Source: an uncultured Parabacteroides sp.
GTDB taxonomy: Bacteria; Bacteroidota; Bacteroidia; Bacteroidales; Tannerellaceae
Reading direction: 5' to 3'
Assembly: GCA_934718155.1 (NCBI GenBank)
Contig: CAKUZF010000001.1
Coordinates: 76,044 to 140,043, forward strand
DNA: 64,000 nucleotides
This document shows, in pieces, positions 32,325 through 40,972 of this stretch. The position numbers were made by a program, and so were the translations under genes. The first letter of the stretch is position 1; every line of letters begins with the position of its first letter. The notes under the pieces are model-generated. The model ran no database searches, was not told where the DNA came from, and saw only the letters and a program-made list of their open reading frames with translations.

Positions 32325-34129
32325 CGGTGCTCAGCGAGCATATCAAGATGATCTTGGCCGTCATCCCCGAGAAGCCGGGTTGCTATCAATACTTCGACGA
32401 GAAGGGCACAATTATCTATGTCGGCAAGGCGAAGAACTTGAAGCGGCGTGTCTCTTCCTATTTCAATAAGGAACACGACAACGTGAAGACCCGTGTGCTG
32501 GTGAAGCAGATTTGCGATATCAAGTATTTCGTGGTCGATACGGAGGAAGACGCCTTGCTGCTCGAGAACAACCTTATTAAGCAGTATCGCCCTCGCTACA
32601 ATGTCTTGCTGAAAGACGATAAGACCTATCCATCGATCGTTGTAAAAAACGAGTATTTCCCACGCGTCTATCAAACGCGCCACATCGTGCGCGACGGATC
32701 GCAGTATTATGGCCCCTATCCCTCGATATTCATGGCCCGCATGATGCTGCAGATGCTGAAGGAACTTTATCCCATTCGCACCTGCAAATATCAGCTGACC
32801 CCCGAATCCATCGCCCGTGGGCAGTATAAGGTCTGCTTGGAGTATCACATCAAACGCTGCAAAGGCCCCTGCGAAGGGTTGCAATCGCTGGAGGAGTATA
32901 AGCAGAACATCGCTGAGATTAAGGAAATCCTCAAGGGAAACATTTCCCAAATCAGCAAGCACCTTTATGAGCAGATGCTGACCCTGGCGGCTGAGCTGCG
33001 CTTTGAGGAGGCGCAGGCTGTGAAAGAAAAATACGAAGTGATCGAAAATTACCGGTCGAAATCGACCGTGGTGACACCGATGCTTCATAATATTGATGTA
33101 TTCTCGATGATCGACGACGAGGATTCGGCTTACGTAAACTACATGCACATCGGCAACGGGGCTATTGTGCAAGCCTACACCGTCGAGTATAAAAAGCGGT
33201 TGGATGAGACCAAGGAAGAGCTGCTCGGCTTGGGCATAGTGGAGTTGCGAGCCCGCTTCCGCAGCATGGCGAGAGAGGTGATCGTCCCGTTTGAGATGGA
33301 ACTGCCGATGACCAACGTGACCTTCATCGTCCCGCAACGAGGCGACAAAAAAAAGCTTCTCGACCTTTCGGAGATGAATGCGAAGCAATATAAGGTGGAT
33401 AAACTAAAGAAGAGCGAGAAACTTAATCCAGAGCAACGCACAACCCGCTTGCTGAAGGAGATTCAGGAGGCATTGCACCTGGATAGGCTGCCTGCTCAAA
33501 TCGAGTGTTTCGACAACTCTAACATCCAAGGAAGCTATCCCGTGGCGGCCTGCGTGGTTTTCAAAATGGGCAAACCTTCAAAATCGGACTATCGCAAATA
33601 TAATATCCGCACTGTGGTTGGCCCTGATGATTATGCCTCGATGAAGGAGGTGGTGCGCCGCCGCTATCAGCGGGCTATCGACGAGCAGACTCCCCTGCCC
33701 GACCTAATCATAACCGACGGTGGAAAGGGGCAAATGGAGGTTGTTCGCTCTGTGGTTGAAGAGGAGCTTGGGCTCTCGATCCCTATCGCAGGACTGGCTA
33801 AGGATGGCCGTCACCGTACGGCGGAGCTGCTTTTTGGCTTCCCTCCAGAGCCTGTTGGTATGCGTCTGGATAGCCCCCTCTTCCATTTGTTGACCCGTAT
33901 TCAAGACGAGGTGCATCGGTTTGCCATTAGCTTCCATAAGGATAAGCGCAGCAAAGGACAGGTGAAATCAGAATTAGATGCGATTAAAGGAATCGGCGAA
34001 AAGACAAAAGTTGTACTTTTACGTCGCTTTAAGAGCTTGAAGCGAATTCGCGAAGCCTCCTTCGAGGAGTTGAGGGAGGTGGTAGGCGAGGCCAAAGCGA
34101 AGGCACTCCAGGCTGGATTAAACAAATAA
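32321..34129 (+). CDS. uvrC: Excinuclease ABC subunit C
   Basis: A 602-residue UvrC. The N-terminal GIY-YIG nuclease (PGCYQYFDEKGTIIYVGKAKNLKRRVSSYF, about residues 18-47), the UvrB-binding UVR helix region (about 205-240, LYEQMLTLAAELRFEEAQAVKEKYEVI), the RNase-H-like endonuclease domain (IECFDNSNIQGSYPVAACVVF) and C-terminal helix-hairpin-helix motifs (IKGIGEKTKVVLLRRFKSLKRIREA) are all present. It makes both incisions in nucleotide-excision repair. The ATG at 32321 overlaps the preceding stop codon (ATGA), showing translational coupling. Confidence 0.97.
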   Translation: MTVLSEHIKMILAVIPEKPGCYQYFDEKGTIIYVGKAKNLKRRVSSYFNKEHDNVKTRVLVKQICDIKYFVVDTEEDALLLENNLIKQYRPRYNVLLKDDKTYPSIVVKNEYFPRVYQTRHIVRDGSQYYGPYPSIFMARMMLQMLKELYPIRTCKYQLTPESIARGQYKVCLEYHIKRCKGPCEGLQSLEEYKQNIAEIKEILKGNISQISKHLYEQMLTLAAELRFEEAQAVKEKYEVIENYRSKSTVVTPMLHNIDVFSMIDDEDSAYVNYMHIGNGAIVQAYTVEYKKRLDETKEELLGLGIVELRARFRSMAREVIVPFEMELPMTNVTFIVPQRGDKKKLLDLSEMNAKQYKVDKLKKSEKLNPEQRTTRLLKEIQEALHLDRLPAQIECFDNSNIQGSYPVAACVVFKMGKPSKSDYRKYNIRTVVGPDDYASMKEVVRRRYQRAIDEQTPLPDLIITDGGKGQMEVVRSVVEEELGLSIPIAGLAKDGRHRTAELLFGFPPEPVGMRLDSPLFHLLTRIQDEVHRFAISFHKDKRSKGQVKSELDAIKGIGEKTKVVLLRRFKSLKRIREASFEELREVVGEAKAKALQAGLNK

Positions 34130-34147
34130 ACAAGCAACAACAAACAG

Positions 34148-34600
34148 ATGAGAACAGTTACACAGCGCGTACAATACGCATCCGTTACGATCGACGGACA
34201 ACTCAAGTCGAAGATTGGAAAAGGACTCCTGGTCTTGGTTGGTGTGGAAGACAGAGACACGCAGGAAGACGTAGAATGGTTGGCGAAGAAGATTACCAAC
34301 CTGCGCATTTTCGACGATGAAAACGGAGTGATGAATCGTTCCTGCATAGAGTCGGATGGCGAGATCTTAGTGGTTAGCCAATTCACCTTGCATGCATCGA
34401 CCAAGAAGGGCAACCGCCCCTCCTACATCAAGGCCTCAAAACCCGATGTGGCTATTCCGATGTATGAGGCCTTCTGCCAGGAGGTGAGCCTGCAGCTGGG
34501 CAAACCGGTTCAGACGGGCACTTTTGGCGCCGACATGAAGGTGGAGCTGCTCAATGATGGCCCCGTGACGATATTGATCGATTCGCAAAATAAGGAATAA
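34148..34600 (+). CDS. dtd: D-aminoacyl-tRNA deacylase
   Basis: A 150-residue homodimeric deacylase that frees tRNA from D-amino acids. MRTVTQRVQYASVTIDGQLKSKIGKGLLVLVGVEDRD is the N-terminal signature, VVSQFTLHASTKKGNRPSY holds the SQFTL active-site motif, and GTFGADMKVELLNDGPVTILIDS contains the Gly-Pro-type C-terminal block (NDGPVT). It lies 18 bases after uvrC and 2 bases before the mazG-like gene. Confidence 0.96.
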   Translation: MRTVTQRVQYASVTIDGQLKSKIGKGLLVLVGVEDRDTQEDVEWLAKKITNLRIFDDENGVMNRSCIESDGEILVVSQFTLHASTKKGNRPSYIKASKPDVAIPMYEAFCQEVSLQLGKPVQTGTFGADMKVELLNDGPVTILIDSQNKE

Positions 34601-34602
34601 CC

Positions 34603-34944
34603 ATGGCAGATTTGACAATCAAGGATGCGCAAGCACAGGTGGATCATTGGATCAAGACTTATGGCGTGCGCTATTTCAACGAGCTTACCAACATGACAAT
34701 TCTGACCGAAGAGGTCGGTGAGTTGGCTCGCATCATGGCTCGCACCTACGGCGAGCAGTCGTTTAAGGAGAGCGATACACATCGCGATTTAGGCGATGAA
34801 ATGGCCGATATCCTCTGGGTGCTGATCTGTTTGGCCAACCAGACAGGCATCGACTTGACGGCCGCTTTCGAGAAGAATATAACGAAGAAAACAGACCGCG
34901 ACAAGGAGCGGCATTTGCATAACCAAAAATTACAAGCAGAATGA
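34603..34944 (+). CDS. MazG-like nucleotide pyrophosphohydrolase
   Basis: A 113-residue all-alpha NTP pyrophosphatase-type protein. EEVGELARIMARTYGEQS and LGDEMADILWVLICLANQTGIDL supply the paired Glu and Asp ligands (EExxE and ExxD) of the MazG/dUTPase alpha superfamily. The small single-domain form is probably a house-cleaning or NTP-hydrolysing enzyme; the exact nucleotide is not known. It is tightly packed between dtd and deoC (2-base gap and 4-base overlap). Confidence 0.88.
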   Translation: MADLTIKDAQAQVDHWIKTYGVRYFNELTNMTILTEEVGELARIMARTYGEQSFKESDTHRDLGDEMADILWVLICLANQTGIDLTAAFEKNITKKTDRDKERHLHNQKLQAE

Positions 34945-35852
34945 TGGATGATTTAAAACTGGATTACGAGTCTCAACAGATACCAGTCGCTAAGTATGCG
35001 GCCGCTTTCAATCGTTTTGCCCCCGCTCTTTCTGAGGAGGAGACAAAGCAGGCGGTGGCGAATATCCTGGAGGCTCATTTCACCGAGAATTTCACGCCCG
35101 AGGTGTTGAAGAAGATTCATGGTTGTATCGACCTTACCTCGTTAACCGCCTTAGATACGAAAGAAAGCATTTGGAAAATGGTTGATCAGGTGAACGATTT
35201 TGAGGGCACTTATCCCGATGTGCCTAACGTGGCGGCCATCTGTGTCTATCCGCTTTTTGTGCCTGTCGTTAAGCAGGCGTTGACAGCCGAGGGCGTTGAT
35301 ATTGCCGCGGTGGCGGGCGGTTTTCCTGCTTCGCAAACTTTCATGGAGGTAAAGATGGCAGAGACCGCTATGGCAATTATGGAGGGTGCCACCGAGATCG
35401 ATATCGTGATGAATCTTGGTTACCTGATCGAGGAGAATTACGACGAATTGATCGAGGAAATTCAAGAATTGAAGGAGCGTTGTGGCGAGGATGTTGTGCT
35501 GAAAGTGATTTTGGAGACGGGGGCTTTGGCTTCGCTTGAACTGATTCGTAAGGCAGCGATCCTGGCCCTTTATTCAGATGCGGACTTCATCAAGACATCG
35601 ACGGGCAAGGGTTATCCAGGTGCTACTCCAGAGGCGGTTTATACGCTATGCCGTGTGCTGAAAGAGTATGCGGCCATCAATGGTGGGCGCAAGGTTGGCA
35701 TCAAGGTGGCTGGTGGTGTGCGTTCAGCGGAGGAGGCCGTGAAGTACTATACTATTGTAAAGGAGGTTTTGGGTGAGAGTTGGCTCAATCCATCGCTTTT
35801 CCGTATTGGAGCCAGCAGTTTGGTTGGTGATATTGAAAAGCGAATCGGATAA
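34941..35852 (+). CDS. deoC: Deoxyribose-phosphate aldolase
   Basis: A 303-residue class I aldolase that splits deoxyribose 5-phosphate into glyceraldehyde 3-phosphate and acetaldehyde. The active-site block is YSDADFIKTSTGKGYPGATPE, with the Schiff-base lysine in FIKTSTG, and KVGIKVAGGVRSAEEAV contains the second conserved lysine. At about 300 residues it is the longer form, with extra N-terminal sequence seen in Bacteroidetes. The ATG at 34941 overlaps the stop of the mazG-like gene. It ends the operon, before a 20-base perfect hairpin. Confidence 0.95.
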   Translation: MMDDLKLDYESQQIPVAKYAAAFNRFAPALSEEETKQAVANILEAHFTENFTPEVLKKIHGCIDLTSLTALDTKESIWKMVDQVNDFEGTYPDVPNVAAICVYPLFVPVVKQALTAEGVDIAAVAGGFPASQTFMEVKMAETAMAIMEGATEIDIVMNLGYLIEENYDELIEEIQELKERCGEDVVLKVILETGALASLELIRKAAILALYSDADFIKTSTGKGYPGATPEAVYTLCRVLKEYAAINGGRKVGIKVAGGVRSAEEAVKYYTIVKEVLGESWLNPSLFRIGASSLVGDIEKRIG

Positions 35853-35863
35853 GCATTTTAATT

Positions 35864-35907
35864 ATGTTGGTTTGTGATGGCGCAAAAGCGCCATCACAAA
35901 CCAACAT
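35864..35907. terminator. Strong hairpin between deoC and polyprenyl synthase
   Basis: Perfect 20-base arms (35864-35883 and 35888-35907) around an AAAA loop. There is no T-run on the plus side, so if it terminates transcription it does so mainly by stem strength, possibly in both directions. It lies between two convergent genes. Confidence 0.65.
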
Positions 35908-35926
35908 GAACCCTAAGTGAAGGGTG

Positions 35927-36898
35927 TTATTTCTTTCTTTTTGTGATGAAATCGGCTAGTTCGAGCAGCGATTGGCGTGCTGCCGACTTAGGTAATTGTT
36001 GCAGTTGTTCAATGGCTGCTTGATAATATTCCTGCATGCGTTGCTCGGCATAAGCTATGCCGCCTTGTTTTTTAGCGAAGCTGATCAAGGCAGATATGTT
36101 TTCCTCTGTGAAGTCTTTTGTCAATATCATCTTTCGATAGCGGTTTGCCTCTTCGCCTCCCTGACGTAAGGCGTATAATAACGGAAGAGTCACCTTCCCC
36201 TCGCGAAGGTCGTTGCCGGTGGGTTTGCCAATTTGCGCTTCATTGAAGTAGTCGAAGATGTCGTCTCTGATCTGAAAGCAGTAGCCTAGATTTTTACCGA
36301 TCGAGCGGCAGAGCGAGATCACTTCGTCGGTCGCTCCAGCCGAGATGGCACCAATCTCCATGCAAGCCGAGAGCAGTGTTGCGGTCTTCTTGAAGATAAC
36401 TTGCAGGTAACATTGCTCATCGAGGATGCTTTCTTCGGCTGTTTCGAGCTGCTTAATCTCTCCTTCCGAGAGGTCTCTTCCCAGGTTGGAGATAATCCCG
36501 ATGATGCGCAGGTCGCCCGTATGGATGGACCGGATCAACGCTGTCGAAAGGATATAGTCGCCCACCAAGACCGAGATGCGATTGTCGAAGATGGCGTTCA
36601 GGGAGGGTACACCTCTGCGCTGTTTGGTCTCGTCGATCACGTCGTCGTGGATCAAGGTTGCTGTGTGTAGCAGTTCTAATAGCACGGCCGAGCTAATGGC
36701 ATTATCGCTCACATTGCCGCAAGCCTTTGCGGTAAGCAGCACTAAGATAGGGCGAACATGCTTCCCCGTAGCGTTCAAAATCTTGTCTATGGCCGTTTGC
36801 AGCAGCTGTGTTTGGCTGTTCAGCGAGGCAATGAAGTCGTCGTTGAAGTTTCTTAATTCTGCTGCGATCGGTTGTGCGATGTGCTTTATCTCATCCAT
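35927..36898 (-). CDS. Polyprenyl diphosphate synthase
   Basis: A 323-residue trans-prenyltransferase. The first aspartate-rich motif is LIHDDVIDETKQRRG (DDxxD) and the second is QIRDDIFDYF. KHVRPILVLLTAKACG is the N-terminal substrate-binding region. Length and motifs fit a synthase of long-chain diphosphates (octaprenyl or similar, for menaquinone), which are usually about 320 residues; a farnesyl synthase is possible but less likely. It starts at the ATG at 36898 with a -7 element upstream at 36919-36926, and is divergent from polA. Confidence 0.9.
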   Translation of the reverse strand: MDEIKHIAQPIAAELRNFNDDFIASLNSQTQLLQTAIDKILNATGKHVRPILVLLTAKACGNVSDNAISSAVLLELLHTATLIHDDVIDETKQRRGVPSLNAIFDNRISVLVGDYILSTALIRSIHTGDLRIIGIISNLGRDLSEGEIKQLETAEESILDEQCYLQVIFKKTATLLSACMEIGAISAGATDEVISLCRSIGKNLGYCFQIRDDIFDYFNEAQIGKPTGNDLREGKVTLPLLYALRQGGEEANRYRKMILTKDFTEENISALISFAKKQGGIAYAEQRMQEYYQAAIEQLQQLPKSAARQSLLELADFITKRKK

Positions 36899-36918
36899 AA
36901 TTTATTCACAAAGATGCG

Positions 36919-36926
36919 CAAAAGTA
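36919..36926 (-). promoter_or_regulatory. -7 promoter element for the polyprenyl synthase gene
   Basis: The minus strand reads TACTTTTG, a perfect TAnnTTTG, about 20 bases upstream of the ATG at 36898. Confidence 0.5.
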
Positions 36927-37000
36927 GCAAAAACTATTGAGTAAGCGAGTTTTTTCGTACATTTACACTGTTTTTCTGTCACTAAAACGTGTTAAAAGAG

Positions 37001-39766
37001 ATGAAGCTATTCCTCATAGATGCCTATGCATTAATCTATCGTTCTTATTACGCATTCTTGAAGAATCCGCGTATCAATTCCAAAGGAATAAACACTTCCG
37101 CTATTTTTGGATTTATCAACAGTTTGGAAGATGTGTTGAAACGTGAGAACCCTACACACATTGCTGTGGCTTTTGACCCGCAGGGGCCAACTTTCCGCCA
37201 TGAGGCTTTCGAGCAATACAAGGCGCAACGCGAAGAGACTCCCGAGGTGATCCGTCAGTCGGTACCTATTATTAAGGAGATCATTGCTGCGTACAATATT
37301 CCTATTTTGGAGGTGCCCCGCTTCGAGGCTGATGATGTGATAGGTACGATTGCGAAGCAGGCCGAACGCCAGGGCTTCGAGGTCTTCATGATGACTCCCG
37401 ATAAAGATTATGGCCAGTTGGTGTCTGAGCACATCTTTATGTACAGACCCAAGTTTGGTGGTGACTATGAGGTGATGGGTGAGCCAGAAGTGTTGGCGAA
37501 GTATAACTTGCGTAGTACGGAGCAGGTCATCGATCTCTTAGGCTTGATGGGCGATGCGGCTGATAACATTCCAGGTTGTCCGGGTGTAGGCGAGAAGACC
37601 GCCCAGAAATTGTTGGCCGAGTTTGGCAGCATCGACAACCTGCTTGCCAACACTGATCGGTTGAAGGGAGCGCAAAAGAGGAAAGTGGAGGAGAACAAGG
37701 AGCAGATTCGCTTCTCGAAGTTCTTGGCCACAATCAAGACCGACGTGCCAATCTCTTTCGATGCGGCGCACTGTGTGCGTGAGAAACCAGATATCGCTCG
37801 CCTTAAAGCGATCTACACCGAGTTGGAGTTTCGTACCTTTATTAATAAGTTGGAGGGAGAACCAGTCAAGCGTAAGCAGGAAGATCCGGTTCAAGGCGAT
37901 TTGTTCGCGATTTTTGCGGCCGAGAGTACGAGTGAAACCAAAAACGTCGCTCTCGCAGACTTGACGAACACGCCACACGTATATCATATTGTTGATACAG
38001 AGGAAAAAAGAGCCGAGTTAGGCCGCTTTTTATCTAATCAAGAGTTTTTCGCTTTTGACACGGAAACAGACGCTCTCGATCCTTTACGTGCTAAACTGGT
38101 AGGTTTTTCATTTAGCGTGACTGAAGGAGAGGCTTGGTATGTGCCCGTGCCCGAAGGCGATGAGGAGGCGATGGCCGTCGTCGCTCACTTCTCCCCTGCC
38201 CTGCAAGATGCAAAGATTCAAAAGATAGGTCAAAATATTAAATATGACATCTTGGTGATGCGTCGGTATGGTGTGAAGGTGGCGGGTGCTTTGTGGGATA
38301 CGATGATTGCTCATTATTTGCTGAATCCAGAGTTGCACCACGGCATGGATTATTTGGCGGAGACCTATCTGCATTATCACACCAAGCCCATTGAGGAATT
38401 GATAGGACCGAAAGGTAAAGGTCAACTCTCTATGCGTCAAGTGGCATTACCTGTTATCGCTGAGTATGCGGCAGAGGATGCTGACATTACGTTGCGACTG
38501 AAACACTATTTTGCACCTAAGCTGGAGCAGGAAGGATTGCTTCCGCTCTTCCGGGATATAGAGATGCCGCTCGTCTATGTATTAGCTGATATGGAGGCTA
38601 CAGGAGTGACCCTTGACACAGAGGCATTGCGCCAATCGTCGGAGGTCTTGACTGCGCAATTGAGCGAGATCGAGCAGGAAATCTACGAGATGGCTGACAT
38701 GACTTTCAACATCAACTCCACTCGACAGGTGGGCGAAGTGCTTTTCGACCGCCTTAAACTGAATGAGAAGGCGAAGAAGACCAAGACGGGCTACTATAGT
38801 ACCAGCGAGGATGTATTAGAGAAATTGCGAGGCAAGCACCCCATTGTGGAGAGACTACTTGCCTATCGAGGTTTGAAGAAATTACTCAGTACTTATATTG
38901 ATGCGTTGCCGGCTTTGATTCATGCTGAAACGGGAAAGATTCATACCTCGTTCAATCAGGCGGTGACGGCTACAGGCCGACTCAGCTCTACCAATCCTAA
39001 TTTACAGAACATCCCAGTGCGCGATGAATTAGGGCGTGAGATCCGTAAAGCCTTCATTCCGGATAACGACGATTGTCTCTTTTTCTCGGCCGACTATTCG
39101 CAAATTGAGTTGCGTATCATGGCCCATCTGAGTGGCGATCCACACATGATAGAAGCATTCCGCAGTGGGGCTGATATCCATGCAGCAACAGCTGCCAAGA
39201 TCTATGGAGTGCCTATCGAGGAGGTGACGAGTGATATGCGCAGGAAGGCGAAAACGGCCAACTTTGGTATTATCTATGGGATCTCCGTGTTTGGTCTTGC
39301 CGAGCGATTGGGTATATCTCGCTCAGAGTCTAAAGAATTGATCGATGGCTATTTCAAAACGTATCCCCGCATTAGGGAGTATATGGATGAGAGTATTGAG
39401 GTGGCTCGCAAGCAGGGTTATGTGGAGACAATCTTTAAACGCAAACGTTTCTTGCCCGATATCCATTCGCACAATGCTGTGGTGCGTGGTTATGCCGAGC
39501 GTAACGCCATCAACGCTCCGATTCAGGGCAGTGCGGCCGATGTGATAAAGTTGGCTATGGTGCGTATTTTCCAGCGTTTTGAGGACGAGGGATTGCGGAG
39601 TAAGATGATCCTGCAGGTGCACGACGAGTTGAACTTTAATGTGTATCGCAATGAAGCAGAGCGTGTGAAGCAAATCGTTTTGGAGGAGATGGAACGGGTC
39701 ATGCCGCTGCGAGTTCCTCTTATTGCAGACTGTGGCGAGGGAAAGAACTGGCTGGAGGCGCATTGA
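37001..39766 (+). CDS. polA: DNA polymerase I
   Basis: A 921-residue polymerase with all three domains. The 5'-nuclease is residues 1-290 (LFLIDAYALIYRSYYAF, EADDVIG, DNIPGCPGVGEKTAQKLL). The 3'-5' exonuclease starts near residue 345, with its catalytic DxE intact (FFAFDTETDALDP), unlike the inactive exonucleases of some phyla. The polymerase domain has motif A DYSQIELRIMAH, motif B RRKAKTANFGIIYGISVFGLA and motif C VHDE. The ATG at 37001 is preferred over the GTG at 36989, as it follows AAAAGAG and gives the family start MKLFLIDAYALIYRSY. Confidence 0.97.
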   Translation: MKLFLIDAYALIYRSYYAFLKNPRINSKGINTSAIFGFINSLEDVLKRENPTHIAVAFDPQGPTFRHEAFEQYKAQREETPEVIRQSVPIIKEIIAAYNIPILEVPRFEADDVIGTIAKQAERQGFEVFMMTPDKDYGQLVSEHIFMYRPKFGGDYEVMGEPEVLAKYNLRSTEQVIDLLGLMGDAADNIPGCPGVGEKTAQKLLAEFGSIDNLLANTDRLKGAQKRKVEENKEQIRFSKFLATIKTDVPISFDAAHCVREKPDIARLKAIYTELEFRTFINKLEGEPVKRKQEDPVQGDLFAIFAAESTSETKNVALADLTNTPHVYHIVDTEEKRAELGRFLSNQEFFAFDTETDALDPLRAKLVGFSFSVTEGEAWYVPVPEGDEEAMAVVAHFSPALQDAKIQKIGQNIKYDILVMRRYGVKVAGALWDTMIAHYLLNPELHHGMDYLAETYLHYHTKPIEELIGPKGKGQLSMRQVALPVIAEYAAEDADITLRLKHYFAPKLEQEGLLPLFRDIEMPLVYVLADMEATGVTLDTEALRQSSEVLTAQLSEIEQEIYEMADMTFNINSTRQVGEVLFDRLKLNEKAKKTKTGYYSTSEDVLEKLRGKHPIVERLLAYRGLKKLLSTYIDALPALIHAETGKIHTSFNQAVTATGRLSSTNPNLQNIPVRDELGREIRKAFIPDNDDCLFFSADYSQIELRIMAHLSGDPHMIEAFRSGADIHAATAAKIYGVPIEEVTSDMRRKAKTANFGIIYGISVFGLAERLGISRSESKELIDGYFKTYPRIREYMDESIEVARKQGYVETIFKRKRFLPDIHSHNAVVRGYAERNAINAPIQGSAADVIKLAMVRIFQRFEDEGLRSKMILQVHDELNFNVYRNEAERVKQIVLEEMERVMPLRVPLIADCGEGKNWLEAH

Positions 39767-39782
39767 TTCAAGAAAGAACGCG

Positions 39783-39790
39783 TACCTTTG
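39783..39790 (+). promoter_or_regulatory. -7 promoter element for ychF
   Basis: TACCTTTG fits TAnnTTTG exactly. It starts 17 bases after the polA stop codon and lies about 46 bases before the ychF ATG at 39837. Confidence 0.5.
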
Positions 39791-39836
39791 CAACCCGATA
39801 AGAAAAATAAGATATAAAACAAAATAAGATAGAATT

Positions 39837-40940
39837 ATGGCATTACAATGTGGTATTGTGGGTTTGCCTAATGTTGGCAAATCAACCCTTTTCAATTGCT
39901 TATCCAATGCGAAAGCACAGTCTGCTAATTTCCCGTTCTGTACAATAGAGCCGAATGTAGGAGTCATTACTGTTCCTGATGAGCGTTTGAATAGATTAGC
40001 GGAGATTGAGCATCCGCAGCGCGTGATTCCGACCACTGTGGAGATTGTGGATATCGCCGGTTTGGTAAAAGGTGCCAGCAAGGGCGAGGGATTGGGCAAC
40101 AAATTCTTGGCAAACATTCGTGAGACAGATGCAATCTTGCATGTGCTGCGTTGTTTTGACGACGATAATATTGTGCATGTGGATGGTTGCGTTGATCCAG
40201 TGCGCGACAAGGAGATTATCGACTTGGAGCTTCAGATTAAGGATTTGGAGACTATCGATAGCCGCATCGCGAAGGTGCAGAAGCAAGCTCAGACAGGTGG
40301 CGATAAGCAAGCAAAGGCGGTTTATGAGGTGCTTTGCCGCTATAAGGAGGCTTTGGAGCAGGGCAAAAGTGCACGCACAGTCGTTTTCGAGACGAAAGAT
40401 GAGCAGCGTATTGCGCATGACCTCTTTTTGCTGACCAACAAGCCGGTGATGTATATCTGTAATGTGGATGAGAAGAGCGCCGTGAGTGGTAATGCCTATG
40501 TGGAGGCTGTTCGTGAGGCTGTGAAAGACGAGAATGCGGAGATTTTGGTTGTTGCAGCTAAGATTGAGAGCGAGATCGCCGAATTCGAGACCTATGAGGA
40601 GCGTCAAATGTTCTTGCAAGAGATTGGTTTGGAGGAGTCGGGTGTAAACCGTTTGATCAAGTCAGCATATAAGTTGCTCAACCTGCAGACCTTCTTGACG
40701 GCTGGTCCGGATGAGTGTCGCGCTTGGACTTTCTTGAAAGGTTGGAAGGCTCCGCAGTGTGCGGGTGTGATTCACACCGATTTCGAGAAGGGCTTTATTC
40801 GTGCGGAGGTAATCAAGTATGAGGATTACATCTCTTATGGCTCTGAGGCTGCCGTGAAAGAGGCTGGCAAGATGAGCGTAGAAGGCAAGGAGTATGTGGT
40901 GCAGGATGGCGACATTATGCACTTCCGTTTTAACGTATAA
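39837..40940 (+). CDS. ychF: Redox-regulated ATPase YchF
   Basis: A 367-residue P-loop protein of the Obg family that prefers ATP to GTP. The P-loop is IVGLPNVGKSTLFN; DIAGLVKGASKGEGLGNKFLANI is the G3 region, a coiled-coil insertion (residues about 125-180) follows, and the C-terminal TGS domain starts near CRAWTFLKGWKAPQCAGVIHTDFEKGFIRAEVI. YchF binds the 70S ribosome and limits the oxidative-stress response in E. coli. Its length and sequence are ordinary. Confidence 0.97.
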   Translation: MALQCGIVGLPNVGKSTLFNCLSNAKAQSANFPFCTIEPNVGVITVPDERLNRLAEIEHPQRVIPTTVEIVDIAGLVKGASKGEGLGNKFLANIRETDAILHVLRCFDDDNIVHVDGCVDPVRDKEIIDLELQIKDLETIDSRIAKVQKQAQTGGDKQAKAVYEVLCRYKEALEQGKSARTVVFETKDEQRIAHDLFLLTNKPVMYICNVDEKSAVSGNAYVEAVREAVKDENAEILVVAAKIESEIAEFETYEERQMFLQEIGLEESGVNRLIKSAYKLLNLQTFLTAGPDECRAWTFLKGWKAPQCAGVIHTDFEKGFIRAEVIKYEDYISYGSEAAVKEAGKMSVEGKEYVVQDGDIMHFRFNV

Positions 40941-40972
40941 ACGTATAACATATAAATATAGGAGTTTCAGCG

